Assembly (NCBI GenBank): GCA_027604185.1 | Contig: JADGKB010000012.1 | Coordinates: forward strand, 124,001 to 188,000 | Length of the DNA: 64,000 nt | Source: Boothiomyces macroporosus | Lineage: Eukaryota > Chytridiomycota > Chytridiomycetes > Rhizophydiales > Terramycetaceae | Direction: 5' to 3' | Part shown: piece by piece, positions 15,405-25,688 of the stretch | Numbering within the stretch: position 1 is the first letter of the stretch | Layout: each line of letters opens with the position of its first letter | Notes under the pieces: model-generated | The model's database searches: none | The model's input: only the letters and a program-made list of their open reading frames with translations | Told to the model about the DNA's origin: nothing | Translations under genes and position numbers: made by a program

Positions 15405-17789
15405 ATGTTTGGGAATAAGTAATATTAAATTAAATTTAGTTACAATTCCGCATTCAATAGTAGCGTATCATTACGTTCTGTTGATAAACACAATTTGGAT
15501 GACGACAGTTTATATACATTTGAAAAAAAAGTAACTTGGATTGACAATAGACACCCGAAGTTTATAGCAGATTGAACACTGGAGGTGGGGGATATGTGCC
15601 TAGAACGGGTAATAGAATGCAAACGGTACAAACCCAATATGGACGTGGTGAAACTGCCCGTCCAATGACTTCTGTAAGAGGTGCTGGATACTCTAGTAGA
15701 GGTCGCTCAGGAGCTTCAACTAGCGGTCAATCTTTTGATCCTTTCAACCAAGCTGGTAAGTGAATACTAATTAGGCGCCATTCCAGTGGATAAACCAGGA
15801 GACGTTCCACCAGAAGAAGTGATAAAAGGACTGGAAAAGAAAGTGAATCAACTCATTGAAGATTCTGCATTCGCAGCAGAAGAAGGAAAATTGCAGCTGG
15901 CACTTGATAAAGCAAAGGATGCAGGAAAGAAAGAACGACAGCTATCTAAACAACGTGAGCAACTAAATATCGGGGATCAATTAAACTTGGACCTGACTTA
16001 CTGTGTATTATTCAATTTGGCCAATCAATATCATGCAAATAAAATGTACCAAGAAGCCCTAAACTCGTACGCCGTTATTGTAAAAAACAAGCTGTTTAAT
16101 CAAAGCGGAAGGCTAAGAGTAAACATGGGCAATATCTATTTCGAGCAGGGCAAGTACTCGCAAGCCATAAAAATGTATCGAATGGCTCTGGACCAAATTT
16201 CCAACTCCAACAGAGACTTTAGATTCAAAATTATGAGAAATATTGGGAATGCGTTTATTAAAATGGGGCAATTTCAAGATGCAATTACTTCATTTGAAGC
16301 AATTATGGAGGGAAACCCAGATATGCAGACTGGTAACCGATTCTTTATACAGGTTTCAACTTGGTACTGTGTTATTTTGCGATTGGGGACAAAGATAAAA
16401 TGAAGAGAGGGTTCCAAAGGCTAGTATCCATTCCTCCACCGAATATCGAGCAAAACGATGAAAATAATCGTATATTCAAGGATGAGCCGATTGAAGACCA
16501 TGAAGTGTTTGATGAAGATGCTCTTCGGGCGATTGCAAGAGAAAAGAAAAAGGCAGCTCATCGTTACATTATCCTTGCGGCAAAGCTGGTAGCTCCAAGT
16601 ATTGAAGCTAATTTCTCTGCAGGGTACGACTGGATGGTGGAAGTTTTAAAAGCATCTTCAAACAACAATATGGCATCCGAGTTAGAAATCGCAAAATCAG
16701 TGCAATACTTGAAAACCAAAGATTTCCAGCAAGCGCTAGAGAGTTTGAAGGCGTTTGAAAAGAAGGATCAGAAACTTGTGGGCACTGCGTCTACCAATTT
16801 GTCATTCCTGTACTTTTTGGAAGGTGATTACAAAAATAGTGAATACTATGCAGATATTGCAATTGACCATGATCGCTACAATTCCAAAGCACAAACAAAT
16901 AAGGGTAATTGCTACTTTGTGAAAGGTTGATTATACTAACAAAAGGGCAATTGGCAAAAGCAAGGGACCATTACCAAGAAGTAATTGGAATGGATGCTGT
17001 TTGCACCGAAGCAATGTACAACTTGGGTCTGGTACTAAAAAAAATGGAAGAATATGAAGCGGCATTGATTTGGTTTGACAAATTACACGCTATTCTAAGA
17101 AGTAGCCCTGAAGTTATCTATCAAATTGCAGACATTTACGACAAGCAAGGCAACTCTGTGCAATCTCTGGAATGGTTCAACATTTTAATCTCTGTCGTGC
17201 CAACTGACCCATCGATATTAGCAAGATTAGGGGATATGTTTGAAAATGAAGGAGACAAATCTCAGGCTTTCCAGTACTACTCAGAGTCTTACCGATATTA
17301 TCCTTCTAATATGGATGTAATTGCCTGGCTAGGTGCGTACTATGTCGACTGTGAAGTATATGAGCAAGCTATTCAATTCTTTGAAAGAGCAATGCTCATT
17401 CAACCATCAGAAGTAAAATGGCAATTGATGATTGCAAGCTGTTACCGTCGCAGCGGAAACTACCAAGCGGCCTTTGAAACATACAAGAATATTCACGATA
17501 AATTCCCTGAAAATACTGAATGTAATACTCCTTAATGACAGGTCTGCGCTTCTTGGTAAAGATTTGCACAGATTTGGGAATGAAGGATGTAGACGAATAC
17601 AAGACAAAACTTGCAAGGCTGGAAAAGGGCAATTTGAACAGAGCTAGTAACGAGACGATTAGCAATGCTGGGGTAGTTCCAAGCGAAGAGGAAGTAGTTG
17701 GCTCATTTGGCTTCCATTCATCGTTGACAAAGAAACCTTCATCACTATTCGCTGAAGAGAATAAGCTCTCATCAGTATTGGATTTCTAA
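15405..17789 (+). CDS. IFT88: Intraflagellar transport protein 88 (TPR, IFT-B core)
   Basis: 754 residues over seven exons, the first only 14 nt (introns 15419-15439, 15531-15550, 15756-15774, 16333-16352, 16926-16945, 17522-17541). The N-terminus shows the family pieces NLDDDSLY and RPMTSVRGAGY, then the LDLTYCVLFNLANQYH block and repeated TPRs through WLGAYYVDCEVYEQAIQFFERA and WQLMIASCYRRSGNYQAAFETYK. The C-terminus ENTECLRFLVKICTDLG is restored only after the last intron is removed. IFT88 is a core subunit of the IFT-B train that carries building blocks into flagella. Length (824-833 in human) and block order fit a full-length protein with a shorter acidic tail. It converges on TAF11 with 101 bp between stops. 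Confidence 0.95.
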
Positions 17790-17890
17790 CATTAGCGAAA
17801 AATTGAATATGAGGTACAATTCAATGACGACGTGACCGGTTTATTACCAGATTAAGCTCAATTACTCTTGAATAAATAAACAGCTACTAT

Positions 17891-18503
17891 TTAAGCAAAT
17901 ATTTGTCGAGTGTAGTTCTTGTTTTTGATTAGCCCTCGCTCCTTTTGATATCTTCTAAATGCTTCCCGCAGATGCTCTGGCGTTATTGGTCCTATAATTA
18001 GAATATAGTACCAGTGTGGCCCCATTCATCCATTATTTCTAAAGCTGATTCTACCATTTCACCCACAAATACCTTTCCTACACCACTCACTACAATGGCA
18101 ACTGAAGCTGGGACAGGCCCTACCAGATTGGCAACAACTTTTCTCATTGTTGCTTTTGGCAAATGAGCTCTTCTAAATGCTTCGTATCTATTTAAAGTTT
18201 CTTCATCGAATGTATCTAGGAGTGCCCTGCAATTAATACGGTTTACTTTGTCTCCTCTCTGCCGATTGATTTGGACGGCATCGCCTCTACTTCATCGTCA
18301 ATTTCCTCTTCCTCTTCTTCCTTTTCCTCCTTTTGTTCTGTTGGAGCTGGCGGAGGCAACAATTCTTCATCGGCAACATTTGGTTTTGGTGTTTCCTGCT
18401 GTTGCTGTAACGCTTTCTCTGCTGCAGCCTTTTCCTTTTTAGTCATCTTCTTTGTAGCCGGTCGTCCTCGCTTTTCTACTTTGCCCTCTTTCTCTTTTGC
18501 CAT
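17891..18503 (-). CDS. TAF11: TFIID subunit 11
   Basis: 190 residues, three exons (introns 18227-18246, 17992-18011). A Lys-rich and then Glu-rich N-terminus of about 85 residues leads into the histone-fold domain: LLDTFDEETLNRYEAFRR, FVGEMVESALEIMDEWG and, after the second intron, ITPEHLREAFRRYQ. These match the TAF11 (TAFII28) histone fold, which pairs with TAF13 in TFIID. Its start codon is only 22 bp from the divergent start of THOC3, leaving almost no promoter. Confidence 0.9.
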
Positions 18504-18525
18504 ATCTGATCCAAACTAAAAAATT

Positions 18526-19571
18526 ATGAACATTCAGCGACTACAGCAACAATTTAAGAATCTGATATCAAAGGATTATCAACAGCACAAGGATAAAGTA
18601 ACTGCGGAGTAACAAAGGTGAATTCAATCAGTTGGTGCTGCAAGGGACTTAAAGTTGCGTCAGGATCAACGGATAAAACTATCCGCATTTTAAACTATGA
18701 AAAGAACGACTACAAAGTCCAAGATGAATTTAAAGGGCATTCTGATGCGGTAGAGAAAGTGGAATGGCATCCTGATCACCCAGAAAAACTGGGTTCAGTT
18801 TCTCTAGACAAATACCTTCGCCTATGGGATATCAAATCATCCAAACCGACTCTTCAAGTGAAGACGGATGGAGAGTTGATAAACATGTGCTGGTCCCCAG
18901 ATGGTAGAAATATCGCAGTGGGTGATGAAGTAGCTTTGGATTAACAGAAGGAAAATACGTTATATTTCATCGATCCTAGAGGCGGAACAGAGAAAGGAAA
19001 GTCATATATTTATAAAATCATCAAGAATGACTATGATATTCTTAATCAGATCAGCTGGAATTATGCTGGAGATTTGTTTTACATTACAACAGGTATATAT
19101 CGCTGATGGAAGGTGGTGGTTGTGTGGAGATTCTAGAGTTCCCATCTTTTCAACCTGCGTGTACTTTGGAAGCACATACATCAGCATGCACAACCATAGC
19201 ATTTGACCCAAGGGGTAGATACTTTTGTACTGGAGGTGCGGATGCATTGGCGGCTCTGTGGGATCTAGAATACCTATTAGCCATTCAAACATTTGGTCGG
19301 ACGGATACTCCTATCAGATCTATTAGCTTCAGCCACGATGGAGAATTATTGGCAATATCTTCTGAAGATTCAAAAATTGAAATAGTAAGCAATCACTAAC
19401 AAGGCACACGCTGAATCTGGTGAAATGATACATACGATAAAAACGAACGCATCTGTGCCTTGTGTAGCATGGAATCCCTCAAAGCAACTCCTGGCATATT
19501 CCGCAAATGAAAGCGGAAGGAATGCTGGAATTATAAACATATTTGGACATCAAGCACCAGAGCAAAGGTAA
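18526..19571 (+). CDS. THOC3: THO complex subunit 3 (WD40)
   Basis: 321 residues with WD40 repeats, five exons (introns 18598-18617, 18930-18950, 19093-19112, 19385-19403). Diagnostic blocks include VASGSTDKTIRIL, INMCWSPDGRNIAVG and FDPRGRYFCTGGADALAALW, all close to THOC3/Tex1 of the THO/TREX complex that couples transcription with mRNA export. The second intron may instead be 18 nt (ending 18947); both choices keep the frame and differ by one Lys. The stop is 37 bp from the convergent deaminase gene. Confidence 0.88.
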
Positions 19572-19608
19572 TTCGTATCCAATATATCCAAAATCGTACA
19601 CATTTATT

Positions 19609-20092
19609 CTATTTATGAACTAGGTGAATATTAACAGCCAGACATTGATCTTGTTAGTAATAGCATTACCTTCGTACCCTGATAAATATTCCACTATAAT
19701 TCCTGCTTTCTTTAAAACAAGAGTTCCAATACTTTCTCCAACAAAGGTCTCTGGTTCTCTCACTCCCTGCACAACTCGCCTTATACCTGCATCCACAATC
19801 AAGTTTGCACAAGGGACATTTCCAGAGAGTCGTTTTCCACATGGTTCCTGCATTATATCTTCCTTACCATGGTGGTGTATATCGTCGCTCCTTTTGCATC
19901 TTGGATATCTTTTAGTTTTAACAAGCAACATTGCTCTGCGTGAGTGTTCCCTTCAATTTCACGTGAATATCCAACCGACAGAGTGCGATTATCCTTTACC
20001 AGTACTGCGCCAACATTGAACGCAGTCTCGGTAGAAATACATTTTTGTGCTTCCTGAATAGCCAGCTCCATAAATTCCTTGTCTTTTTCCAT
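19609..20092 (-). CDS. RIB2-like pyrimidine deaminase
   Basis: 147 residues, three exons (introns 19848-19867, 19650-19669). Cytidine-deaminase fold: the zinc ligands sit in THAEQC and EPCGKRLSGNVPC, with the Glu of HAE as proton shuttle. The surrounding residues (GYSREIEGNTHAEQ; YTTMEPCGKRLSGN) fit the fungal deaminase of riboflavin synthesis (DRAP deaminase, the deaminase part of RIB2) better than CMP/dCMP deaminases. No pseudouridine synthase domain is attached, unlike yeast Rib2. The final 13 residues depend on removing the second intron. Its start codon is 22 bp from that of CD2BP2. Confidence 0.75.
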
Positions 20093-20114
20093 TCTTAATT
20101 TTGGTGATCTAGAA

Positions 20115-21166
20115 ATGAAGAGAAAAGAAGACAGTCTCGAATCCAGCAAGAAAAAAGTAAAGTTTGATGAAAATGGGCCAGATTTAGATGACGATGATTT
20201 GGACTTGGAAGTACGAAAGAAAGGATTCAAAGAAGATGGTTACGAGTCGGATGATGCTGTGGATGACAATTCAGATTCTGATGATGACCTGCCAACAAAT
20301 AAAATGCAAGAGGAGGATATATTTCAAGAAGAGCAGCCAAAGAAAACCTTTCTGAAGAGTAGGGATATCGAAGGACAGGAATGGACAATGAATGAAGAAA
20401 TGGAGTCTTTTAATATGGATCAGGAGCTACAAGAAGGGTATTCATTACTAATATAGTGATTTTACTGAAGCTGGGGTTTATGTAAAGAAAAAGGACGAGC
20501 ACGAGATTCATGACTCCTGGTTGAAGGATGTATCCAAAACAGACATTGAAAGAGCGCATATTGCTCAGGAAATCAGAAATCAGAGGGAGAGCGTGATGAA
20601 CAAGACTAATGAAACTGATCCAAATATCTTGTGGAGACAAATCTTGCCAATTCTTGAACCAAGAGAAACGATAAATAAGGTAACACAGTGAATAACAAAG
20701 GCAATCAAGAGACTCGGACTGGCATTTCAAAAGGTACCAAAGTGGAAAAAGAAGAAGGCTGAAAGTAATCTCAGCGAGGAAGAAAAACAGAAACAAAAAG
20801 TGATGTTTGATAAACTAACAAACCTATCATCAAAGTTGTTTGAGATTGATGTAAATGCATATGATAAAAGCTATGAAGAGATTGTTCTTCTGTTGAAACA
20901 AAACAAACTGTTGAATCATGATTGGATGCCAGGTAGTCCAAATTAATGTAGGGATGGAGTTGGAATCGGCTGAGGAAGATAAAGATATCGAGTACTACGA
21001 ATACAAGTGGAAAGATGAAGAAAAGTTGCACATAGTGGAAAGAGATCAATTGCTGGCTCTTATAGAAAGCGGGTTTTTTGACAAGGAGGCATTTGTACGC
21101 AAGATTAAGAATGACACTGCGTTAGACTATCAGTCAGGATTCATTCCCATCCAAGAATTCAAATAA
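20115..21166 (+). CDS. CD2BP2: CD2BP2/Lin1-like U5 snRNP GYF protein
   Basis: 330 residues, four exons (introns 20438-20456, 20680-20700, 20933-20951). The N-terminus is Lys-rich and then strongly acidic (DLDDDDLDLE, SDSDDDLP). The centre has the MNEEMESFNMDQELQEGDF and HDSWLKDV blocks of CD2BP2, and the C-terminus is a GYF-like domain (YYEYKWKDEE, ALIESGFF). Family members belong to the U5/tri-snRNP assembly pathway (yeast Lin1/Snu40). Its presence fits the intron density. The stop codon is part of an AATAAA signal. Confidence 0.82.
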
Positions 21167-21245
21167 ATGTTTTGAAAAGTTTCAGTGACAGGCTGTGGCA
21201 CTTATCACATGGTTTACAACTTTCCAAAAAATTTTTACACTGGAT

Positions 21246-22010
21246 ATGACTGACAGAGCTTCTATTGAAACTTTTAATTGTTATGCCTGTACTACTGGCT
21301 TTGAAAACGAAGCAGATTTAATCGCTCACGTCAAAGAAGTCGGACATAATTATTGCATTGACTGTCGTAAAGAATTCAACTCTCCAGAAAGTTTAAAGGA
21401 ACACCAAACAACTTCCAAAAAGCACTTGAAATTTGCTGAAAAGAGACAGTCAAGGATTCTCAATTTGTCTGCGGAAACGTTGGCTGACATTGATATTGTC
21501 GCACAAAGCAAAACCACTGAACTGTCAAAAGAGCCTGCTCCGGAATTGAAAAAGATTGACCAAGTTGAAAAAGCAGTAGAAACTAGCTTGTCCGATGGGC
21601 AAGATGTAGCCAAAGAAATTGTGACTGTAGCTGAAACCGACTTGAAAACCACGGAAAGTACGGTCCAAGTTATTCAAGAAACAAAGGAAGCTATTTCTGT
21701 CACTGTTTCAGAATCTGTAACCAAAGTTGAAGAAGCTGTCAATAGCCATATTGAAAAAGTTGATGAAACTAAAGAAAAACTTGCAAAGGCAGCTGCTGAA
21801 AAGCAAGATGAAGCTGCTATTGAAGTCTCAAATGTCGTAGAAGCTGCAGAAAACAAGATTGGTGATGTTGTGCAGAGTGTGAACAAAGACGACATTAAAA
21901 GCAAAATAGAAACTGTTGTGCAGATTCCAAAGGATGTCCAGGTCCTTGTGTCTGAAAAGGCAGATAACGCAAAGGCAAAAGCTAGATTGTGCAATTGTAC
22001 CATCTTGTAA
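21246..22010 (+). CDS. Zinc-finger protein with C-terminal CaaX box
   Basis: 254 residues in one exon. Two C2H2-type fingers lie near the N-terminus (CYACTTGFENEADLIAHVKEVGH and CIDCRKEF...H...H, residues about 10-58). The rest is an Ala/Glu/Lys/Val-rich amphipathic helical region (TKVEEAVNSHIEKVDETKEK) reminiscent of apolipoprotein or LEA-like helices. The last four residues are CTIL, a CaaX motif whose Leu predicts geranylgeranylation, preceded by another Cys two positions earlier. A membrane-anchored finger protein is inferred; no family was recognised. Start chosen at the Met of MTDRASIETFNC; an upstream TTG-led extension overlaps the CD2BP2 terminator. The stop overlaps AATAAA. Confidence 0.65.
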   Translation: MTDRASIETFNCYACTTGFENEADLIAHVKEVGHNYCIDCRKEFNSPESLKEHQTTSKKHLKFAEKRQSRILNLSAETLADIDIVAQSKTTELSKEPAPELKKIDQVEKAVETSLSDGQDVAKEIVTVAETDLKTTESTVQVIQETKEAISVTVSESVTKVEEAVNSHIEKVDETKEKLAKAAAEKQDEAAIEVSNVVEAAENKIGDVVQSVNKDDIKSKIETVVQIPKDVQVLVSEKADNAKAKARLCNCTIL

Positions 22011-22104
22011 TAAACTACCTCATAAATTACAGTTGTTCAAGCCAAGTACTTGGTAATATCATTAGATATGACTAGTTTTATTGAATTCTCGATATAAAAA
22101 ACAT

Positions 22105-22716
22105 TCAAGCAGATGGTACTTCGAGTTCCTAAAAATAAGAAAAAACTTACTCCTGATTGGATCATTTGAATAACATCTTGTGGGGATTTGCCATCAACGG
22201 TGCAGCCAACAGAGAAACAGGTTCCGAGGATTTCTTTAACGTTTCCGGAGAATTCTTTAGCATATGATTTGAATTTAAGTTTGCGAGCAACTTCGTAGAC
22301 TTGTTCCAAAGTTAAGTTTCCGCTGTGCTTGACGTTCTTTTCCTTCTTTCTGTCACGAGGAGGTTCTTTCAAGGCGTGAATAACCAAAGTAGAAGCAGAT
22401 GGCAATACTTCTACGGTAGCTTGACGGTTTTGAATAGCCAAACGAACGGTAACCTTCAAACCTTTGTATGCTTGAGTAGCCTTAGCAATGTCATCACCAG
22501 CCTTCTTTGGTGGCTAAAGAATTAATAACTGACTCTTTATATTCCAGATAAAATTGTAAATCATGCATCCAATTTTTATCCATGTTGATTACTTACCACA
22601 CCAAGAGGACCAAGTTTAGGGGCAAGAACTGAACCACCCGGAACTTCTCCTCCAGTTGAACGAATAATAACGTATTTAACTTCTCCAGCGTCTGGTGCTC
22701 CTGGCTTTGGTGGCAT
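22105..22716 (-). CDS. RPL12: Large-subunit ribosomal protein uL11
   Basis: 168 residues, three exons (introns 22514-22596 and 22129-22150). Sequence blocks [36 protein letters not shown] and [11 protein letters not shown] are those of eukaryotic RPL12, which forms the base of the ribosomal stalk. The first intron, 83 nt, is the longest in the window. The last exon supplies only the seven C-terminal residues (ELEVPSA). Confidence 0.96.
22514..22596 (-). other. 83-nt intron in RPL12
   Basis: Four times the usual intron length here. It still has GTAAGT at the donor and a GTTATTAATTC branch-like stretch before TTTAG, so it looks like a normal intron with inserted sequence. No C/D box pair or clear H/ACA hairpin is visible, so a snoRNA is not supported. 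Confidence 0.8.
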
Positions 22717-22866
22717 TTTACAAAAAGTGAACTTTGGCCAGAAAAAAACTTCAAAAATATTTTACAAGCCACACCAATATTGGCCAATAGGATAGAAGAG
22801 AATTTCCCGGTCGTTTGATTGGCCAAGAGCCACAGTTTAGAAACACCAACTTTACCACCATCCAAA

Positions 22867-24407
22867 ATGAGAATAGGATTAGATCTAGATAGCAACTTGG
22901 ATGCAGTCAAAATAATCTCCAAGTCTCCATCGAAAAAAGAAATAGTACCTACCCACTCATTTTTAGAATCCAAAAAGAGAAATTGTGGTGTTTCCAGAAT
23001 TTCACTCGACGAATGAACTGAGCTTAAGGTTATTTCAAGAGCTATCAATTAGCAATGAGAAATTGACCAAAGAGCAGACCAGGAGGTTGGGATTCCTAAC
23101 CTAGATTATCCGACGTTGCCAACCTTACGCGTGAAATCAAGACCCACAATGAATTGATGAAGAAGGAGCTCCAACAGTCATTGGACGTAATCAAGAAAAT
23201 GGAATTGGAGGAGCAGAAGCGGTTAAAAGAGATAAGAGAAGAAAAGGAAAGAAAGGAAAAGGAAGTAGCAGAAAAGCAACGACTAGAGAAGGAAAAGAAA
23301 CAAAGGGAGGAAAAGGAGAAATTGGAGAAGGAGAAGGCCGAGAAAGATAAGCTTGAGAAGGAGCGTATTGAAAAGGAAAAGCAAGAGCATCAGCTTAAAT
23401 TGAAGCAGGAGGCACCGAAAATCAGCATTCAAAACTCTAGCATTACTCCAAAGCACGCTACACCGATAAAAGGCGAAGGTGAACAAAGTGATAAGATTGT
23501 ATCCAAGCAAGCATGGGAAGAAGCGAGCACGTATTTAGAAATTGTAAACAAGATCAAAACAGAATTAAAGCCAAAGATGCTTCAAAATGTTGAAGTTTCA
23601 AATGAGTTGATGAAGTGCAAAATGAAAATCAATCGCACTGTTGGACAGCTAACCAGAAGCCAAAGTCAATTAATTCGTCTTGCAAAGTCATTGAACGAAA
23701 TATTTAATGGCGCAAAAGAAAAGTCATTAGAATTCCATCAAGTCGTAATGTACTTGGCGGCAAAAAAGATTATTGTACTTTTACACTTACCCTAGAAACA
23801 AGCGGAAACTGAAGTGTCCGTGAAAAACGATACCGCATATCCATTGGCCATATTGTGCGTGCATTTGGGGACTAAGCATCCTGAATTCTGGCATGTGTTG
23901 TTGGGAAGATTCATGAAAAAATGTATATTCATCATACCATGCTATTTGGTGAAACCAAAAGCAGAGTCTTTACAAGTCTATCAAGAAAGACTAGGGTTTA
24001 AAAAGAATGAGACAGAAATCCAATATGGAGAGAGGATGTGTGGTATAGTTGCCTTATATGCAGCTGTTGTACAAACAGATGCAAGTAATCCATATTTAAT
24101 TATAGTTCCGAATTCGTATGGCATCCAGCACGGATGGAGTTGGATGGCAAGAATCTTGAATATGAAACCAAGGAAACTCACCCCGCTATTAATTTTAACT
24201 TTTCTGGAAATTGCTGGCAACAAGCTGCTTCAACAGTATGGAGAGCAAGGCAAAAAACTTGTACATTTAATAATCGAAAAATCGATTCCAATGATGCCTG
24301 CTTCTTCAGTAGCTTCGACCACAAAGCTAAAGTTATTTTTGGAGGATACAGTATTTAAGCAAGGAACAATACCAGCACATCCCTCTAGAGTATTACTAAA
24401 TGAATAA
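22867..24407 (+). CDS. GLE1: Nucleoporin GLE1
   Basis: 492 residues, four exons (introns 22945-22966, 23086-23104, 23775-23795). A coiled-coil region very rich in Glu, Lys and Arg (about residues 90-180) precedes the C-terminal GLE1 domain: MKINRTVGQLTRSQSQL, the AAKKII/KQAE junction and PLAILCVHLGTKHPEFWHVL. GLE1 sits on the cytoplasmic face of the nuclear pore and activates the helicase Dbp5 with IP6 during mRNA export. Together with THOC3 it gives the window two mRNA-export genes. The stop is part of AATAAA, 11 bp from the convergent adenosine-deaminase gene. Confidence 0.88.
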
Positions 24408-24418
24408 AAATACCCAGC

Positions 24419-25444
24419 TCAGTTTATTTGATTTAAATATGGCTCAAAATGCTGCCTGTAAACTTGATCCTTTAGCTGTTGATCTACAAAGGATGCCTCC
24501 AAAGCGTTGAGATTCATTTCGAGGAATTCTCTTTCAGTGACACTGAAATGCTTAGATAGCATTTCGTAATCTTGAAGCAAGCTGGTTTGAAATATTCCAG
24601 CATCATCCGAGTTGATTGACACCTTTAAACCTCTATCCAATAGCTTTCTAATTGGATGACTTTGATAGGCAGGAACAACTCCACAATACCAATTTGAAAT
24701 TGGACAGACTTCGAGCAAGATATTCTTTGCTTTTGCCAATTCCACCACTTTGTCATCTTGCAAAATCATCACACCATGACCAATTCTAGTGGCCCCCAGT
24801 ACCTCAATAGCTTCACGTACATTTTCAGATGTGCCTGCTTCGCCAGCATGAATAGTCACTCCTAAGCCGTGTTCCTTGGCATTTTCAAATACATGTTTGA
24901 ACTGCAAAGCGTCATACTTTTCATCATTAGCCAAATCTACTGCTACAAAATCTCTTTTGTATTTACAAAAGAAATCTGAAACTCTTTTAGCTTCTTCAAG
25001 GGTAGAATTCCTATCCAAAATACCAATAAGGCCAACAGCAATTCCATACTTTGATCTAGCTTTTTCAACTCCCTTCATTACAGCCAAGTGGATTCCGTCC
25101 AACGTCATTTCTGAATGTCCAAGGGATATGTAATGAGGAGAATACCTCAATTCTAGCAAAACCACTCCTTGTAGGTGAGCATCTTCGCACACTTCAAAGG
25201 CTATCCGTTCGACAATATCGTAATTGACGAGCACTGCTTGTATGTTGCCAAACTTTGTAAGAAAAGTTGTTAAGCTATCCGTTGGTTTATCTAGACAGAA
25301 AAATTGTTTAAATGGCTCAATTCCTTGGGCATTTTCAAGCGCTTTGACTTTTAGCTCTATTGCGATTTCTTTTAAAGTATCCAATCTAATGGAGCCTTCC
25401 AGGTGGTTGTGCAATTCAACCTTTGGGATTTTTTGGAGTTGCAT
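24419..25444 (-). CDS. Adenosine deaminase-like protein, intronless
   Basis: 341 residues in one exon. Metal and catalytic motifs of the adenosine/adenine deaminase family are complete: VELHNHLEG (HxH), TIHAGEAG (His and catalytic Glu region), TRIGHG and SINSDDAG. It would deaminate adenosine or adenine in purine salvage; the choice between the two is not certain from sequence alone. Being intronless in a genome where nearly every gene of this size has introns makes late acquisition, for example from bacteria, a possibility, but it has no obvious compositional break. Confidence 0.85.
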   Translation of the reverse strand: MQLQKIPKVELHNHLEGSIRLDTLKEIAIELKVKALENAQGIEPFKQFFCLDKPTDSLTTFLTKFGNIQAVLVNYDIVERIAFEVCEDAHLQGVVLLELRYSPHYISLGHSEMTLDGIHLAVMKGVEKARSKYGIAVGLIGILDRNSTLEEAKRVSDFFCKYKRDFVAVDLANDEKYDALQFKHVFENAKEHGLGVTIHAGEAGTSENVREAIEVLGATRIGHGVMILQDDKVVELAKAKNILLEVCPISNWYCGVVPAYQSHPIRKLLDRGLKVSINSDDAGIFQTSLLQDYEMLSKHFSVTEREFLEMNLNALEASFVDQQLKDQVYRQHFEPYLNQIN

Positions 25445-25688
25445 TTTTTGTCAAGAAATTACTCAGCCTGTCTGCCTGTAGCTACAATTGGGAAAGGAAA
25501 AGATCATTGACAGTGAGCTGCGGTCATTGACGCTCATAGTGGCGAACCATGCTATCAACCACCTGTCTACCGCACTTGGTTGCTTATATTCGAGTCTATA
25601 TATTCCTTTATCATTCAACCATGCACAATTAAAAGTAAAGTGCTTTACAAATTGAAAGTTTACTGGCATTATGAAGGATATATTAGCG

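Noticed and set aside
20410..21049. Minus-strand hydrophobic frames opposite CD2BP2
   Set aside because: Complement of Lys/Glu-rich coding sequence gives Phe/Leu-rich shadows; the plus-strand gene is well supported.
22514..22596. snoRNA inside the long RPL12 intron
   Set aside because: No box C plus box D pair and no H/ACA double hairpin could be found by eye.
22593..23048. Minus-strand frame of 151 codons across the RPL12 to GLE1 gap
   Set aside because: It covers the shared promoter and the start of GLE1 in the wrong strand; no splice or family support.
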